NCBI RefSeq assembly: GCF_003987565.1
Contig: NZ_NGJY01000005.1
Coordinates: forward strand, 1 to 64,000
From: Vagococcus fessus
GTDB taxonomy: Bacteria; Bacillota; Bacilli; Lactobacillales; Vagococcaceae
Reading direction: 5' to 3'
Length of the DNA stretch: 64,000 bases
A program made the position numbers and the translations under genes. Positions 53,791 to 63,665 of the stretch are shown piece after piece (positions within the stretch are counted from its first letter, which is position 1; every line of letters begins with the position of its first letter). Below the pieces are notes generated by a model that was not told the DNA's origin, did no database searches, and saw only the letters and a program-made list of their open reading frames with translations.

Positions 53791-53918
53791 CGAGAAACCT
53801 TGGCTTATCAAGGGGCTATGATTGAAAAGGCTAGGTAAACTTTGTATAATGAAATAACATATAACCACGATTAAATGAGGGTAGTTTGATAGATAACTTA
53901 CTAAAAGGAGTGAGACAC

Positions 53919-56135
53919 ATGCCAAAAGAAGTAATATATAGTGGAGCAGATGTCATTGAAATGGTATCAGGCTATATGAGTAGTGCAAATGTGGCTTTTG
54001 TGGAGAAGGCATGTTGTTTTGCCACAGAAGCTCATCAGCATCAATTTAGAAAATCAGGAGAAGCTTATATAATTCATCCTATTCAAGTTGCTGGAATTTT
54101 AGCTAACTTGAAAATGGACCCGCATACTGTAGCAACAGGTTTTTTGCATGACGTTGTGGAAGATACAGATGTAACACTGGAAGATTTAGCCAAAGAATTT
54201 GGCCCAGATGTGGCAATGCTGGTTGATGGTGTAACCAAACTTGGAAAAATTAAATATAAATCACACGAAGAACAATTGGCAGAGAATCATCGTAAAATGC
54301 TATTAGCAATGGCGCAAGACTTACGTGTGATTATGGTGAAACTTGCTGACCGTTTACATAATATGAGAACGTTGAAGCATTTACGTGAAGATAAACAACG
54401 TCGTATTTCAAATGAAACGTTAGAAATATATGCCCCTCTTGCACATCGTTTAGGTATTAGTAAAATTAAATGGGAGCTTGAAGATACCTCTTTACGCTAT
54501 TTAAACCCAAATCAATATTATCGTATCGTTAATTTGATGGATTCTAAACGAGGTGAACGTGAGGTTTACATTGAAAAAACTGTTTCTGATATTAAAGAGT
54601 CTATTGATGATTTGGGAATAACGGGTGAGATTTATGGTCGTCCTAAACATATTTATTCTATCTATTTAAAGATGAAAAATAAGAAAAAAGAATTTGAAGA
54701 AATTTACGATTTACTAGCTATTAGGGTAGTGGTCGATACAATTAAAGATTGTTACGCTGTTTTAGGAGCCATTCATACGCAGTGGAAACCAATGCCGGGC
54801 CGTTTTAAAGACTATATTGCAATGCCGAAAGCCAACATGTATCAATCGCTTCATACGACGGTAATTGGACCTCAAGGGAAACCAGTTGAGGTGCAAATTC
54901 GCACCCAAGAGATGCATCAAATTGCCGAGTATGGGGTTGCGGCTCATTGGGCTTATAAAGAAGGTAAGACAGATAAACAAGAAGAAGACCAAGAGTCTAA
55001 ACAATTAAGTTGGTTCCATGAAATTATCGAGCTTCAAGATGAAAGTTATGATGCTGCCGAATTTATGGAAGGGGTCAAAGGCGATATCTTTAGTGATAAA
55101 GTTTATGTCTTCACTCCTAAAGGGGACGTTACAGAACTTCCTAAAGGGTCTGTTCCACTTGATTTTGCCTATAATATTCACACTGAAGTAGGGAATAAGA
55201 CAACAGGAGCTAAAGTTAATGGAAAGATGGTTCCACTTGATTATAAGCTGAGAAATGGCGATATTTTGGAAGTTTTAACATCAAGTAACTCATTTGGACC
55301 AAGTCGTGATTGGATAAAAATGGTAGCGACATCTCGAGCGCGTAATAAAATTAAACGATTCTTTAAATCACAGGACCGTGAAGCGACAGTGATTAAAGGA
55401 AAAGAAGCTTTAGAAAAACAATTGATTAGCATGAATTTTAAACCAAAAGATATTCTAACAAAAGCTAAATTAGCTGAAGCAGCGGAACGTCTTAATGTTC
55501 AAACAGAAGATGATTTTTACGCAGCTATTGGTTTTGGAGAAATTACACCGATTATTGCAGCGAATCGATTGACTGAAGAAGAACGCGAACTTCAAGATCA
55601 AGAGCGCAAGCAACAAGAAGTCGATGATATTATCGCTAATGGTGGTAAAAAAGAGAACGATAAAATTAAAGTGCGTCATGAAGATGGGATTGTTATCCAA
55701 GGCGTTGAAAATTTACTTATTCGTATTAGCCGTTGTTGTAATCCGGTTCCAGGAGATGGAATTGTTGGATATATTACAAAAGGACGTGGGATTTCGATTC
55801 ACCGTTCAGACTGTCCGAATATTGTAAACAATGAAGAAGCAGAGTGCCGTTTGATTGAGGTAGAATGGGAAGATACTGCTGCTGAAAATAATACAGAGTA
55901 TCATGCTGATTTAGAAGTATTTGCTTTTGATCGTGCGGGTCTACTAAATGATGTTCTTCAAGTGGTTAATGCCACAACGAAGCATCTGATTAGTGTAGAA
56001 GCTAAACCAATTAAAAATAAAATGGCAGTGATTCAACTGACTGTAAAAATTAAAAACTTAGCTCATTTAGAGCGTATTGTTGATAAAATTAAGAGCATTC
56101 CAGATGTGCATAGTGTACGCCGAACGAATGGTTAA
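53919..56135 (+). CDS. rel: bifunctional (p)ppGpp synthetase/hydrolase Rel
   Basis: A 738-residue long RSH protein that makes and breaks the stringent-response alarmone. The HD hydrolase domain keeps H53 and H77-D78 with ED in HDVVEDTD. The synthetase domain has GRFKDYIAMPKANMYQSLHT (about 293-312). TGS (VYVFTPKGDVTELPKGS), a zinc-finger-like CCNPVPGDGIVGY and a C-terminal ACT domain follow. I chose the ATG at 53919 with AAAAGGAG upstream. dtd follows 12 bases later, a conserved pairing. Confidence 0.96.
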   Translation: MPKEVIYSGADVIEMVSGYMSSANVAFVEKACCFATEAHQHQFRKSGEAYIIHPIQVAGILANLKMDPHTVATGFLHDVVEDTDVTLEDLAKEFGPDVAMLVDGVTKLGKIKYKSHEEQLAENHRKMLLAMAQDLRVIMVKLADRLHNMRTLKHLREDKQRRISNETLEIYAPLAHRLGISKIKWELEDTSLRYLNPNQYYRIVNLMDSKRGEREVYIEKTVSDIKESIDDLGITGEIYGRPKHIYSIYLKMKNKKKEFEEIYDLLAIRVVVDTIKDCYAVLGAIHTQWKPMPGRFKDYIAMPKANMYQSLHTTVIGPQGKPVEVQIRTQEMHQIAEYGVAAHWAYKEGKTDKQEEDQESKQLSWFHEIIELQDESYDAAEFMEGVKGDIFSDKVYVFTPKGDVTELPKGSVPLDFAYNIHTEVGNKTTGAKVNGKMVPLDYKLRNGDILEVLTSSNSFGPSRDWIKMVATSRARNKIKRFFKSQDREATVIKGKEALEKQLISMNFKPKDILTKAKLAEAAERLNVQTEDDFYAAIGFGEITPIIAANRLTEEERELQDQERKQQEVDDIIANGGKKENDKIKVRHEDGIVIQGVENLLIRISRCCNPVPGDGIVGYITKGRGISIHRSDCPNIVNNEEAECRLIEVEWEDTAAENNTEYHADLEVFAFDRAGLLNDVLQVVNATTKHLISVEAKPIKNKMAVIQLTVKIKNLAHLERIVDKIKSIPDVHSVRRTNG

Positions 56136-56147
56136 GGAGGAATACAA

Positions 56148-56594
56148 GTGAAAGTAGTTTTACAAAAAGTAACATCAGCAAGTGTTACAATTGAAGAGAA
56201 AGTCGTATCGGAAATTAAACAAGGCTTCATGTTATTAGTAGGGGTTAAAACAGGTGATACAGAAGCAGACGCAGATTATTTGGCTAATAAAATTAGTAAA
56301 ATGCGTATCTTTGAAGATGAAGAAGGCAAAATGAATTTAGGAATTCAAGATGTTGGCGGTGATATTTTATCCGTATCACAATTTACGTTATTAGCGAATA
56401 CGCGTAAAGGGAATCGTCCAAGCTTTATCGAAGCGGCAAGACCAGATGAAGCGACAGCACTATATGATTACTTTAATGAAAAATTACGTGCTGAAGGATT
56501 GAAAGTGCTAGAGGGCGAGTTTGGTGCGGATATGCAAGTCGCATTAGTAAATGATGGCCCTACAACTATTATTTTAGATACAGAAAACAAATAA
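56148..56594 (+). CDS. dtd: D-aminoacyl-tRNA deacylase
   Basis: Frees tRNAs wrongly charged with D-amino acids or glycine. The 148-residue protein has the two active-site motifs [17 protein letters not shown] (about 78-94) and NDGPTTI (about 137-143). The Gly-cisPro motif is in the second. AAGGAGG precedes the GTG at 56148. It forms an operon with rel and ends at a shared terminator. Confidence 0.95.
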   Translation: MKVVLQKVTSASVTIEEKVVSEIKQGFMLLVGVKTGDTEADADYLANKISKMRIFEDEEGKMNLGIQDVGGDILSVSQFTLLANTRKGNRPSFIEAARPDEATALYDYFNEKLRAEGLKVLEGEFGADMQVALVNDGPTTIILDTENK

Positions 56595-56624
56595 AAGCTA
56601 GTCCATAACGGACTAGCTTTTTTT
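56593..56624. terminator. bidirectional terminator between dtd and the amidase gene
   Basis: AAAAGCTAGTCC-ATAAC-GGACTAGCTTTTTTT. Confidence 0.9.
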
Positions 56625-57927
56625 AATGATTTTCGAAATAATTGTAAAGCCCATCTGCTACAGCCTTAGCTACTTTTTTCTGATAAGATTTTTTAATAAA
56701 ATGCTCTTTATCGAAGTCGTTGTTCATATAGCCAAGCTCTAGTAACAGAGCAGAGGTTGTACTTTCACGAATAACCATATAATCACCAAATTCAGTGCCA
56801 CGGTTAGGAAGAGGCAATTCTTTTCCTAGCTCGTCACTGACAGATTGTGCTAGTAGCTGATCATTTGGGTTATAGTAATACGTAGTGAACCCAGAGGCTT
56901 GATTACTATATTCTGTCGAATCGTAGTGGAAACTGATGAAGACATCAACGTCTAAAGAGTTTTCTTTTTTTGTAATATCATCTAATGGTAATGTTGTATC
57001 GTTAGTGCGTGTCAGGATAACGTGAGCCCCTTTTTTCTCAAGTGCTTTTTTAACATAACGTGCAGAAGCGAGTGTGACAGTTTTTTCATAGACGATCTCG
57101 TCGTTACTTAAAGCTCCAGCGTCGTCACCACCATGTCCTGGGTCAAGCATGATTGTTTTACCAATAATTGGATTGATAAGGTAGGGGTGTTTTTTATTAG
57201 GTTTAGTAAAATTAACAACCCAATTAGGAATGTATCCAATTTTATCTTTATTCGTTAATACTTTATACCAACCATTTTGGCGTGATAAATAAATTAATTC
57301 ATCATTGTAAAATAGTTTAGATACAACTTTGCTTGACTCTTTAGGTTCAGAGTATAGAGAGGTTGTTTTTTGTCTAACGTAAACATTAGTCGATACAGTT
57401 TCATTCTTATCTGGTTTTGACAGTTGACGTAGAGAAGAGGTCAAGACCCATCCTTCTACTTTTTCTGTTGAAATTTGAGACCATTCAGCTAATTGTGCAG
57501 TAATAGTGATAGCTTCTTTTTCCGATAGAGTTCCGACAGTTAAACTATCTGTATCCGGTTTTAGTTTGATTTTAACTTTATCTTTTTTTGCGAGTGCTTT
57601 TATATTAGTACTGTGATTGATTTGTCCACGATTGGTTTCAGTAACAGGTAACCATCCATATTTCTTCTTGCCTACTTTTACGCGATACCAGTCTTTTTTA
57701 CGGTTTGTAATTTTAACGGTATCTCCCATTTTTTTATTTGTAATCTTAGTAGAGTTTAAGTCTGGCTCCATGCGAATAACTGCTTTATTACCTGTGATAA
57801 CAACATCACGTTTAGGGTTTAAATCAGCGATGGCCAAACGAATAGTCACGACAAAACTAACAGTCAAAATGGCTGTAGCAAGTAAAAACAGGAGATAGAT
57901 CTTCCATTGTTTTTTCTTAGCTTTCAT
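56623..57927 (-). CDS. N-acetylmuramoyl-L-alanine amidase with three SH3b domains
   Basis: A 434-residue cell-wall hydrolase that cuts between muramic acid and the stem peptide. It has an N-terminal membrane anchor (about 9-31), three SH3b wall-binding repeats (about 42-98, 108-170 and 180-240) and a C-terminal Amidase_3 domain (about 255-430). The zinc and catalytic residues are in DPGHGGDDAGA, the IVYEK glutamate, ISFHYDS and LLELGYMN. It is a single leftward gene convergent with dtd. Confidence 0.9.
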   Translation of the reverse strand: MKAKKKQWKIYLLFLLATAILTVSFVVTIRLAIADLNPKRDVVITGNKAVIRMEPDLNSTKITNKKMGDTVKITNRKKDWYRVKVGKKKYGWLPVTETNRGQINHSTNIKALAKKDKVKIKLKPDTDSLTVGTLSEKEAITITAQLAEWSQISTEKVEGWVLTSSLRQLSKPDKNETVSTNVYVRQKTTSLYSEPKESSKVVSKLFYNDELIYLSRQNGWYKVLTNKDKIGYIPNWVVNFTKPNKKHPYLINPIIGKTIMLDPGHGGDDAGALSNDEIVYEKTVTLASARYVKKALEKKGAHVILTRTNDTTLPLDDITKKENSLDVDVFISFHYDSTEYSNQASGFTTYYYNPNDQLLAQSVSDELGKELPLPNRGTEFGDYMVIRESTTSALLLELGYMNNDFDKEHFIKKSYQKKVAKAVADGLYNYFENH

Positions 57928-58089
57928 TATAGGTCCTCATTTTTAATTTATTAACGGTACTATTATATCAAATAAATCTTGTTTAATGTAGTTTTGTCGG
58001 TTATAAATCTAAAATAGGCATGATTTATGATTATTTTGAAGTGATGTAGGCTTGACTTATCGGCATTTTTTTAGTATTTTTAGGTAGTA

Positions 58090-58336
58090 TATAATAAGTC
58101 GATGACGAAGAGAGTAGCAAGATTTTTTATCAAAGAGAAAATTACCTAGGCTGAAAGTAATTATAAAAGAGCGTGTGAAGGACCCTTCTGAGATAGAGTA
58201 GTGAGAGCTACTTCGTGTGCGAGCGATAATCGTCAAAGTGGAAAGAGTAATCTTTCAAACTAGGTGGTACCACGTATGACATCATTCGTCCTTGTTTATC
58301 GACACGATAAGCAGGGATTTTTTTGTTTTTTATGAG
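58090..58336 (+). promoter_or_regulatory. T-box leader of hisS-aspS (specifier GAC, Asp)
   Basis: After a TATAAT at 58090-58095 comes GAAGAGAGTAGCA of stem I. GAAG-GAC-CCTTC follows, where GAC at 58181-58183 is the likely specifier and codes Asp. The T-box TAGGTGGTACCACG lies at 58261-58274, with a terminator stem CCTTG...CAGGG and T run (58289-58328). I see no His codon at the specifier position. Uncharged tRNA-Asp should switch on both synthetase genes. Confidence 0.85.
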
Positions 58337-58361
58337 TGTATAAGAGAAAGAGGGATTATAG

Positions 58362-59660
58362 ATGAGATATCAAAAACCAAAAGGAACAGCAGATATTTTA
58401 CCAGGGACAGTAGAGAAGTGGCAATATATTGAGGAAGCGGCACGTCGCATTTTTAAAACATATGACTGTCATGAAACACGGACACCAATCTTTGAACATT
58501 ATGAAGTAATTTCGCGTAGTGTTGGAGGGACAACAGATATCGTCTCGAAAGAAATGTATGATTTTAAAGATAAGGGAGATCGTCACGTTACGCTTCGTCC
58601 TGAAGGGACAGCACCAGTAGTTCGTGCATTTGTAGAGAATAAATTATTTGGACCTGAATTCCAAAAACCGTATAAAACCTATTATATGGGACCGATGTTC
58701 CGTTATGAACGTCCTCAAGCGGGGCGTTTCCGTCAGTTCCACCAAATTGGTGTAGAGGTATTTGGTAGTAGCAATCCAGCTACAGACGTTGAAACGATTA
58801 TGATGGCAATGAGCTTTTATAAAGATTTAGGAATTAAACACTTGCGTCTAGTTATTAATTCATTAGGTTCAAAAGAGGATCGTCAAACCTATCGTCAAGC
58901 GTTGATCGATTATTTAGAGCCACACTTTGAAGAATTAAGTGAAGACTCTAAAAAACGTCTACATGATAATCCTTTACGTGTACTTGATAGCAAAGATAGA
59001 AAAGATAAAGTAATTGTAGAAAATGCCCCTTCTATTTTAGATTATTTAAGCGATGAATCAGCAGCGTTCTTTAAACAAGTGACAGATATGCTTGAGGCAT
59101 TAGAAGTTCCGTATGAAATTGATCACCGTATGGTTCGTGGTTTAGATTATTATAATCATACTATTTTTGAGATTATGAGTGATGCCCCAGGTTTTGGTGG
59201 TGCGATTACAACCATTTGTGCCGGTGGCCGTTATGATGGATTAGTTGAAGAGTTAGGTGGACCAGCAACACCAGGATTTGGTTTTGCATTAGGTGCTGAA
59301 CGTACGCTAATTACGCTTGAAGCAGAGGGAATTGAGGTTCCTGTAGAAGATAAAGTTGACGCTTATGTGGTGGCGTTAGGTGAAAAAACAAATAGTGAAG
59401 CGTTAAAATTAGTTCAAGCGATTCGCCAATCTGGTTTTATCGCAGAGCGTGACTTTATGAACCGCAAAGTGAAAGCACAATTCAAATCAGCTAATAAATT
59501 AAATGCTACTGTGGCTTTAACGATTGGTGAAAATGAATTAGCAGAAGGTAAAGTAAACATGAAACATATGGCAACAGGCCAAGAAGTGTCCGTAGCCTTA
59601 ACAGATATTTATAGTGATTTTACAAAAGTATATGAGGAATTATTAGCATCAATCAACTAA
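58362..59660 (+). CDS. hisS: histidyl-tRNA synthetase
   Basis: A 432-residue class II synthetase. Motif 2 is [20 protein letters not shown] (given in part, about 109-128). The histidine-binding signatures are [13 protein letters not shown] (about 260-272) and [13 protein letters not shown] (about 288-300). Motif 3 is [12 protein letters not shown] (about 306-317), and a C-terminal anticodon-binding domain follows. aspS lies 24 bases downstream. The T-box upstream appears to sense tRNA-Asp rather than tRNA-His. Confidence 0.97.
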   Translation: MRYQKPKGTADILPGTVEKWQYIEEAARRIFKTYDCHETRTPIFEHYEVISRSVGGTTDIVSKEMYDFKDKGDRHVTLRPEGTAPVVRAFVENKLFGPEFQKPYKTYYMGPMFRYERPQAGRFRQFHQIGVEVFGSSNPATDVETIMMAMSFYKDLGIKHLRLVINSLGSKEDRQTYRQALIDYLEPHFEELSEDSKKRLHDNPLRVLDSKDRKDKVIVENAPSILDYLSDESAAFFKQVTDMLEALEVPYEIDHRMVRGLDYYNHTIFEIMSDAPGFGGAITTICAGGRYDGLVEELGGPATPGFGFALGAERTLITLEAEGIEVPVEDKVDAYVVALGEKTNSEALKLVQAIRQSGFIAERDFMNRKVKAQFKSANKLNATVALTIGENELAEGKVNMKHMATGQEVSVALTDIYSDFTKVYEELLASIN

Positions 59661-59684
59661 TTTAAAAGAGAGAGGTTTTCAATT

Positions 59685-61454
59685 ATGACAAAGAGAACAA
59701 ATTATTGTGGCGAGGTATCTAAAGCTCAATTAGGCCAAGAGGTAACATTAAAAGGTTGGGTTAAAAAACGTCGTGATTTAGGTAATTTAATTTTTATCGA
59801 TTTACGTGACCGCAGTGGTTTCGTCCAAATCGTATTTAACCCAGAGACAAATAAAGAGGCATGGGAAACAGCAGATACATGTCGTTCAGAATATGTTATC
59901 GAAATTAAAGGAACAGTGGCAGCGCGTGAAGGTTCTGCTATTAATCCAAATATGGCAACAGGTGAAATCGAAGTGATTGCCTCAGAAATTACGATTTTAA
60001 ATGCGGCGAAACAAACACCATTCTTAATTGATGAAGCGGATCAAGTCAATGATGATTTACGTCTTAAATACCGTTATTTAGACTTACGTCGTCCTGAAAT
60101 GTTAGGTAACTTCCGTTTACGTCATGCGATTACTAAATCAGTCCGTTCATATCTTGATGGTGAAGACTTTATTGATGTAGAGACACCTTACTTAAATAAA
60201 TCTACACCAGAAGGCGCACGTGATTACTTAGTACCATCACGTATCCAAGAAGGTCATTTTTATGCTCTACCTCAATCGCCACAAATCACGAAACAGTTAT
60301 TAATGGGTGCTGGTTTTGATCGTTATTATCAAATCGTTCGTTGCTTCCGTGATGAAGATTTACGTGGTGACCGTCAACCTGAATTCACACAAATTGATAT
60401 TGAAACAAGTTTCTTAACACCAGAAGAAATCCAAGATCATACAGAGCAACTTGTTGCTAAAGTTATGAAGGATGTTAAAGGGATTGATGTTACGCTACCG
60501 TTCCCTCGTATTAGCTACGATGAGTCTATGGCACGTTATGGTAACGACAAACCCGATACACGTTTTGAAATGGAGTTAATTGATTTAAGCGAAACAGTAA
60601 AACCTGTTGAATTTAAAGTCTTCCAAATGGCTTTAGAAAATGACGGACAAGTCAAAGCAATCGTGGCTAAAGGTGCTGCTGATAATTATTCACGTAAAGA
60701 TATGGATAAATTAGGAGAATTCGTTGGTCAATACGGTGCGAAAGGATTAGCTTGGTTAAAAGTTGATGAGGAAGGTCTAAAAGGACCAATCGCTAAATTT
60801 ATGGTAGGACATGAAGACGCATTAATTAGTGCAACAAAAGCTGAAGCAGGCGATTTAATTATGTTTGCTGCAGATAAACCAGAAGTTGTAGCGGCTGCTT
60901 TAGGCGCTCTTCGTAATAATTTAGGTAAAGAGTTAGGCTTAATTGACGAGTCTAAATTCAATTTCCTATGGGTAGTAGATTGGCCATTACTTGAGTACGA
61001 TGAAGAAGCGGGACGTTATACATCAGCGCATCATCCGTTCACAATGCCAAAAACAAGTGACTTACCATTACTTGATACAGACCCTTCAAAAGTTTACGCA
61101 GAAGCGTATGATATCGTTTTAAATGGTTATGAATTAGGTGGCGGTTCAACACGTATTCATACTCGTGAAGTTCAAGAAAAAATGTTTGAAGTATTAGGAT
61201 TTACAAAAGAATCTGCAGAAGAACAATTTGGTTTCTTATTAGAAGCGTTAGATTACGGTTTCCCACCACATGGCGGTATTGCACTAGGTCTAGACCGTCT
61301 TGCAATGTTGCTTGCTGGTAAAGATAATATTCGTGAAGTTATTGCTTTCCCTAAAAATAGTAAAGCAATTGACCCAATGAACGAAGCACCTGGTCAAGTA
61401 TCAGACCAACAATTAGCAGATCTAAGTTTATTAGTAGATAGCAGCGAAAAATAA
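59685..61454 (+). CDS. aspS: aspartyl-tRNA synthetase
   Basis: A 589-residue bacterial-type AspRS: N-terminal OB anticodon domain (about 1-110), motif 2 [20 protein letters not shown] (about 219-238), a GAD insertion domain (about 300-410) and motif 3 [15 protein letters not shown] (about 530-544). It is the second gene of the T-box-controlled hisS-aspS operon, and its substrate tRNA-Asp is encoded twice in the window. A hairpin follows. Confidence 0.97.
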   Translation: MTKRTNYCGEVSKAQLGQEVTLKGWVKKRRDLGNLIFIDLRDRSGFVQIVFNPETNKEAWETADTCRSEYVIEIKGTVAAREGSAINPNMATGEIEVIASEITILNAAKQTPFLIDEADQVNDDLRLKYRYLDLRRPEMLGNFRLRHAITKSVRSYLDGEDFIDVETPYLNKSTPEGARDYLVPSRIQEGHFYALPQSPQITKQLLMGAGFDRYYQIVRCFRDEDLRGDRQPEFTQIDIETSFLTPEEIQDHTEQLVAKVMKDVKGIDVTLPFPRISYDESMARYGNDKPDTRFEMELIDLSETVKPVEFKVFQMALENDGQVKAIVAKGAADNYSRKDMDKLGEFVGQYGAKGLAWLKVDEEGLKGPIAKFMVGHEDALISATKAEAGDLIMFAADKPEVVAAALGALRNNLGKELGLIDESKFNFLWVVDWPLLEYDEEAGRYTSAHHPFTMPKTSDLPLLDTDPSKVYAEAYDIVLNGYELGGGSTRIHTREVQEKMFEVLGFTKESAEEQFGFLLEALDYGFPPHGGIALGLDRLAMLLAGKDNIREVIAFPKNSKAIDPMNEAPGQVSDQQLADLSLLVDSSEK

Positions 61455-61513
61455 TCTGTTTTATGAGAAGTTTCAGAAAACAGAATGAGAATCTAATAGA
61501 ATAGATTAAAATA

Positions 61514-61541
61514 GGGTAAAGCTTAGGCTTTACCCTTTCTT
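61514..61541 (+). terminator. hisS-aspS terminator
   Basis: GGGTAAAGC-TTA-GGCTTTACCC followed by TTTCTTTG. Confidence 0.82.
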
Positions 61542-61603
61542 TGTATTTGGTATAGTCGTATAATGGTAATAATTAAATTGACTGAGGAGAGAATCATTAG
61601 ACG

Positions 61604-62482
61604 ATGAAAGAATTCCAGAAGAAGTTATCAAATTATGAGTACACGACGAAAGGGTCCGTCGCGATTATCTATGCTATCTTAGCAGCCATCGCCTTGAATC
61701 TTTTCTGGCAACCGGGAAACATTTATGCAAGTGGGGTAACAGGTATAGCCCAAATTTTAACAACTGTATTGGAAAAATCATTAGGATTTAAACCACCAGT
61801 ATCACTTATCTACTATTCACTCAACATTCCGCTATTTATTTTAGCGTGGCGTAAGATTAATAAGAAGTTTACTATTTTTACTTTCATCAGTGTGTCATTA
61901 GCGACAATCGCGATTCAATTAGTCCCAGTGACAACTTTAACAACAGATCCGATTATCTGTGCGATTTTTGGTGGAGCGATTAATGGATTTGCCATTGGGT
62001 TTGCTCTTAAAAATGGAATTTCCTCAGGTGGACTGGATATCATTAGTATCAGTATCCGCCAAGCGACTGGGCGTAATGTGGGGGCGATTAATACCATCTT
62101 AAATGGGATGATTGCTTTTACAGCAGGTTATTTATTCGGTTGGAAATACGCGTTTTACAGCTTACTTTCAATATTTGTAACAGGGAAAGTGACAGATATT
62201 GTCTTCACGAAGCAACAAAAAATGCAAGTCATGATTATTACGAATAAGCCAGATACGGTAATCGATGAAGTTCAAGACCGTTTACGTCGTGGAATTACGA
62301 TTATCCATGATGCTGAGGGTGCTTTTAAGCACGATAAAAAAACAATTCTCTTCACTGTCATTACCCGTTATGAAATGCATACATTAGAGGAAGCGATGGA
62401 AGCTGCAGACCCAGCTGCTTTTGTGAGTATTGCCGATAATGTTAAAATTCTTGGAAACTTTTATGACCCAGGAATGGACTAA
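61604..62482 (+). CDS. YitT family membrane protein
   Basis: A 292-residue protein with about five or six membrane helices in the first 200 residues, a YitT/DUF161 region, and a C-terminal cytoplasmic DUF2179 domain (about 215-285: VMIITNKPDTVIDEVQDRL). NGISSGGLDIISISI (about 136-150) is the family signature. The transport substrate is not known for the family. The ATG at 61604 lies after GAGGAGAGAA. It is a single-gene unit with a shared terminator. Confidence 0.87.
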   Translation: MKEFQKKLSNYEYTTKGSVAIIYAILAAIALNLFWQPGNIYASGVTGIAQILTTVLEKSLGFKPPVSLIYYSLNIPLFILAWRKINKKFTIFTFISVSLATIAIQLVPVTTLTTDPIICAIFGGAINGFAIGFALKNGISSGGLDIISISIRQATGRNVGAINTILNGMIAFTAGYLFGWKYAFYSLLSIFVTGKVTDIVFTKQQKMQVMIITNKPDTVIDEVQDRLRRGITIIHDAEGAFKHDKKTILFTVITRYEMHTLEEAMEAADPAAFVSIADNVKILGNFYDPGMD

Positions 62483-62490
62483 TAGATAAT

Positions 62491-62532
62491 AAAAAGACTA
62501 TTACGCTAGCTAGTGGCGTAGTAGTCTTTTTT
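62491..62532. terminator. bidirectional terminator between the YitT and GIY-YIG genes
   Basis: AAAAAGACTA-TTACGC and GCGTAG-TAGTCTTTTTT pair around a TAGCTAGTG loop. Confidence 0.88.
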
Positions 62533-62533
62533 G

Positions 62534-62800
62534 CTAGAGGTATTTTTTTAAAAACTTTTCTTTTTCATGACGCGCTAATTGTTTAAAAGCATACTCTGCA
62601 CGCGTTGCTTCGCTTCTTGTTTCAAAAGCTTCTGTGTAAATCATACGCATAGGGTGACGTCGTTTGATACGTGTATATTTAGCCCCGACACCGTCATTGT
62701 GTTCTTTTAGTCGTCGTTCGGGTTCAGTGGTATAGCCACCGTAAAAGGTATCGTCTGCGCAGTGAAGAACGTAGAAGTAATGTTTTTTAGTTTCAGTCAT
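62534..62800 (-). CDS. GIY-YIG nuclease-fold protein (YazA/UPF0213)
   Basis: An 88-residue protein consisting of a single GIY-YIG domain: HYFYVLHCADDTFYGGYT (about 7-24) with the GIY-like and YGGYT parts, then an Arg in RRLKEHN and a Glu in RAEYAFKQL. It is the UPF0213/YazA family, whose cellular role is not settled. I chose the ATG at 62800, which overlaps the end of trmN6 by eight bases. The yabB-yazA order is the same in B. subtilis. Confidence 0.88.
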   Translation of the reverse strand: MTETKKHYFYVLHCADDTFYGGYTTEPERRLKEHNDGVGAKYTRIKRRHPMRMIYTEAFETRSEATRAEYAFKQLARHEKEKFLKKYL

Positions 62801-63539
62801 TCCCGTATAACATTCCTTTCGCTTCAGGTTGATAGTTACCTTCTTCATCATAGATGGTTAGTGGCGGTAATATTTTTAAGCCATCAGGTTTCCCTTGCCT
62901 AATCCCTTCAACTAAAACGACATTCGCTTCTTTTCCAGGTTTGGGGTAAACGAATTGAACACGCTTGGGCATGATATTATATTTTTTCATCGTCTCAACA
63001 ATATCTAAAAAACGTTCAGGTCTGTGAACCATTGCCAGTTTCCCATTAAATTTTAAAAGCCCGGCTGATTGCTTAATGACATCATCTAATGTCGCATGAA
63101 TTTCATGACGTGCTGCTGCAAGGTAAGGATTGGGATTAGTTTTATTAGTCGGAAGTTCTTTAAAATAAGGAGGATTACAGACGATAAAGTCGACTGAATC
63201 TTTTTTTATAGAGGTCGTTACATCATTCAGGTCTAGTGTCAAAAGCTGCATTTGGTCCTCAAGTTTATTCAGTTGAATACTGCGGCGACCCATATCAGCT
63301 AAACGGTCTTGCAATTCTATCCCAGTGATAGAGGCTTGTGTCCTAGCACTTAAGAAAAGTCCGACTGCTCCATTTCCCGCACATAAATCGACAATGGTCC
63401 CGCGTTTTGGAATACTAGCGAAATTTGCCAGTAGGACGGCATCTATTGAAAAAGAAAAAACCTCATGGCTTTGAATAATTTGAATATCGTTCGCATAGAG
63501 CTGGTCGATGCGTTCGTTGGGTTGCAATAAGTCAGTCAT
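62793..63539 (-). CDS. tRNA1(Val) adenine-37 N6-methyltransferase family protein (YabB/TrmN6)
   Basis: A 248-residue class I methyltransferase of the TrmN6/YabB family. The SAM loop is VDLCAGNGAVGLFL (about 50-63) and the N6-adenine catalytic motif is CNPPYFKE (about 118-125). The E. coli member modifies A37 of tRNA-Val(UAC), the tRNA encoded at 146-218 here, though activity in Firmicutes is inferred. The stop overlaps the GIY-YIG start, suggesting coupled translation. Confidence 0.88.
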   Translation of the reverse strand: MTDLLQPNERIDQLYANDIQIIQSHEVFSFSIDAVLLANFASIPKRGTIVDLCAGNGAVGLFLSARTQASITGIELQDRLADMGRRSIQLNKLEDQMQLLTLDLNDVTTSIKKDSVDFIVCNPPYFKELPTNKTNPNPYLAAARHEIHATLDDVIKQSAGLLKFNGKLAMVHRPERFLDIVETMKKYNIMPKRVQFVYPKPGKEANVVLVEGIRQGKPDGLKILPPLTIYDEEGNYQPEAKGMLYGND

Positions 63540-63605
63540 AGTGTGAGACTCCTTTGTGTTATAATCTTAAACATTATAGCATGCAGTCTGAAAAAAAGAA
63601 AAAAC

Positions 63606-63634
63606 TTGCAAGATAGTCAAATATTCGGCATACT
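63606..63634 (+). promoter_or_regulatory. promoter of the plsC-like gene
   Basis: TTGCAA and CATACT are spaced by 17 bases. Confidence 0.7.
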
Positions 63635-63665
63635 ATGAGGGAAAATGAAAAGTGAGGCGAAAAAA

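Noticed and set aside
62534-62800. Homing endonuclease
   Set aside because: The GIY-YIG domain stands alone in the conserved YazA position after YabB; no intron or intein is present.
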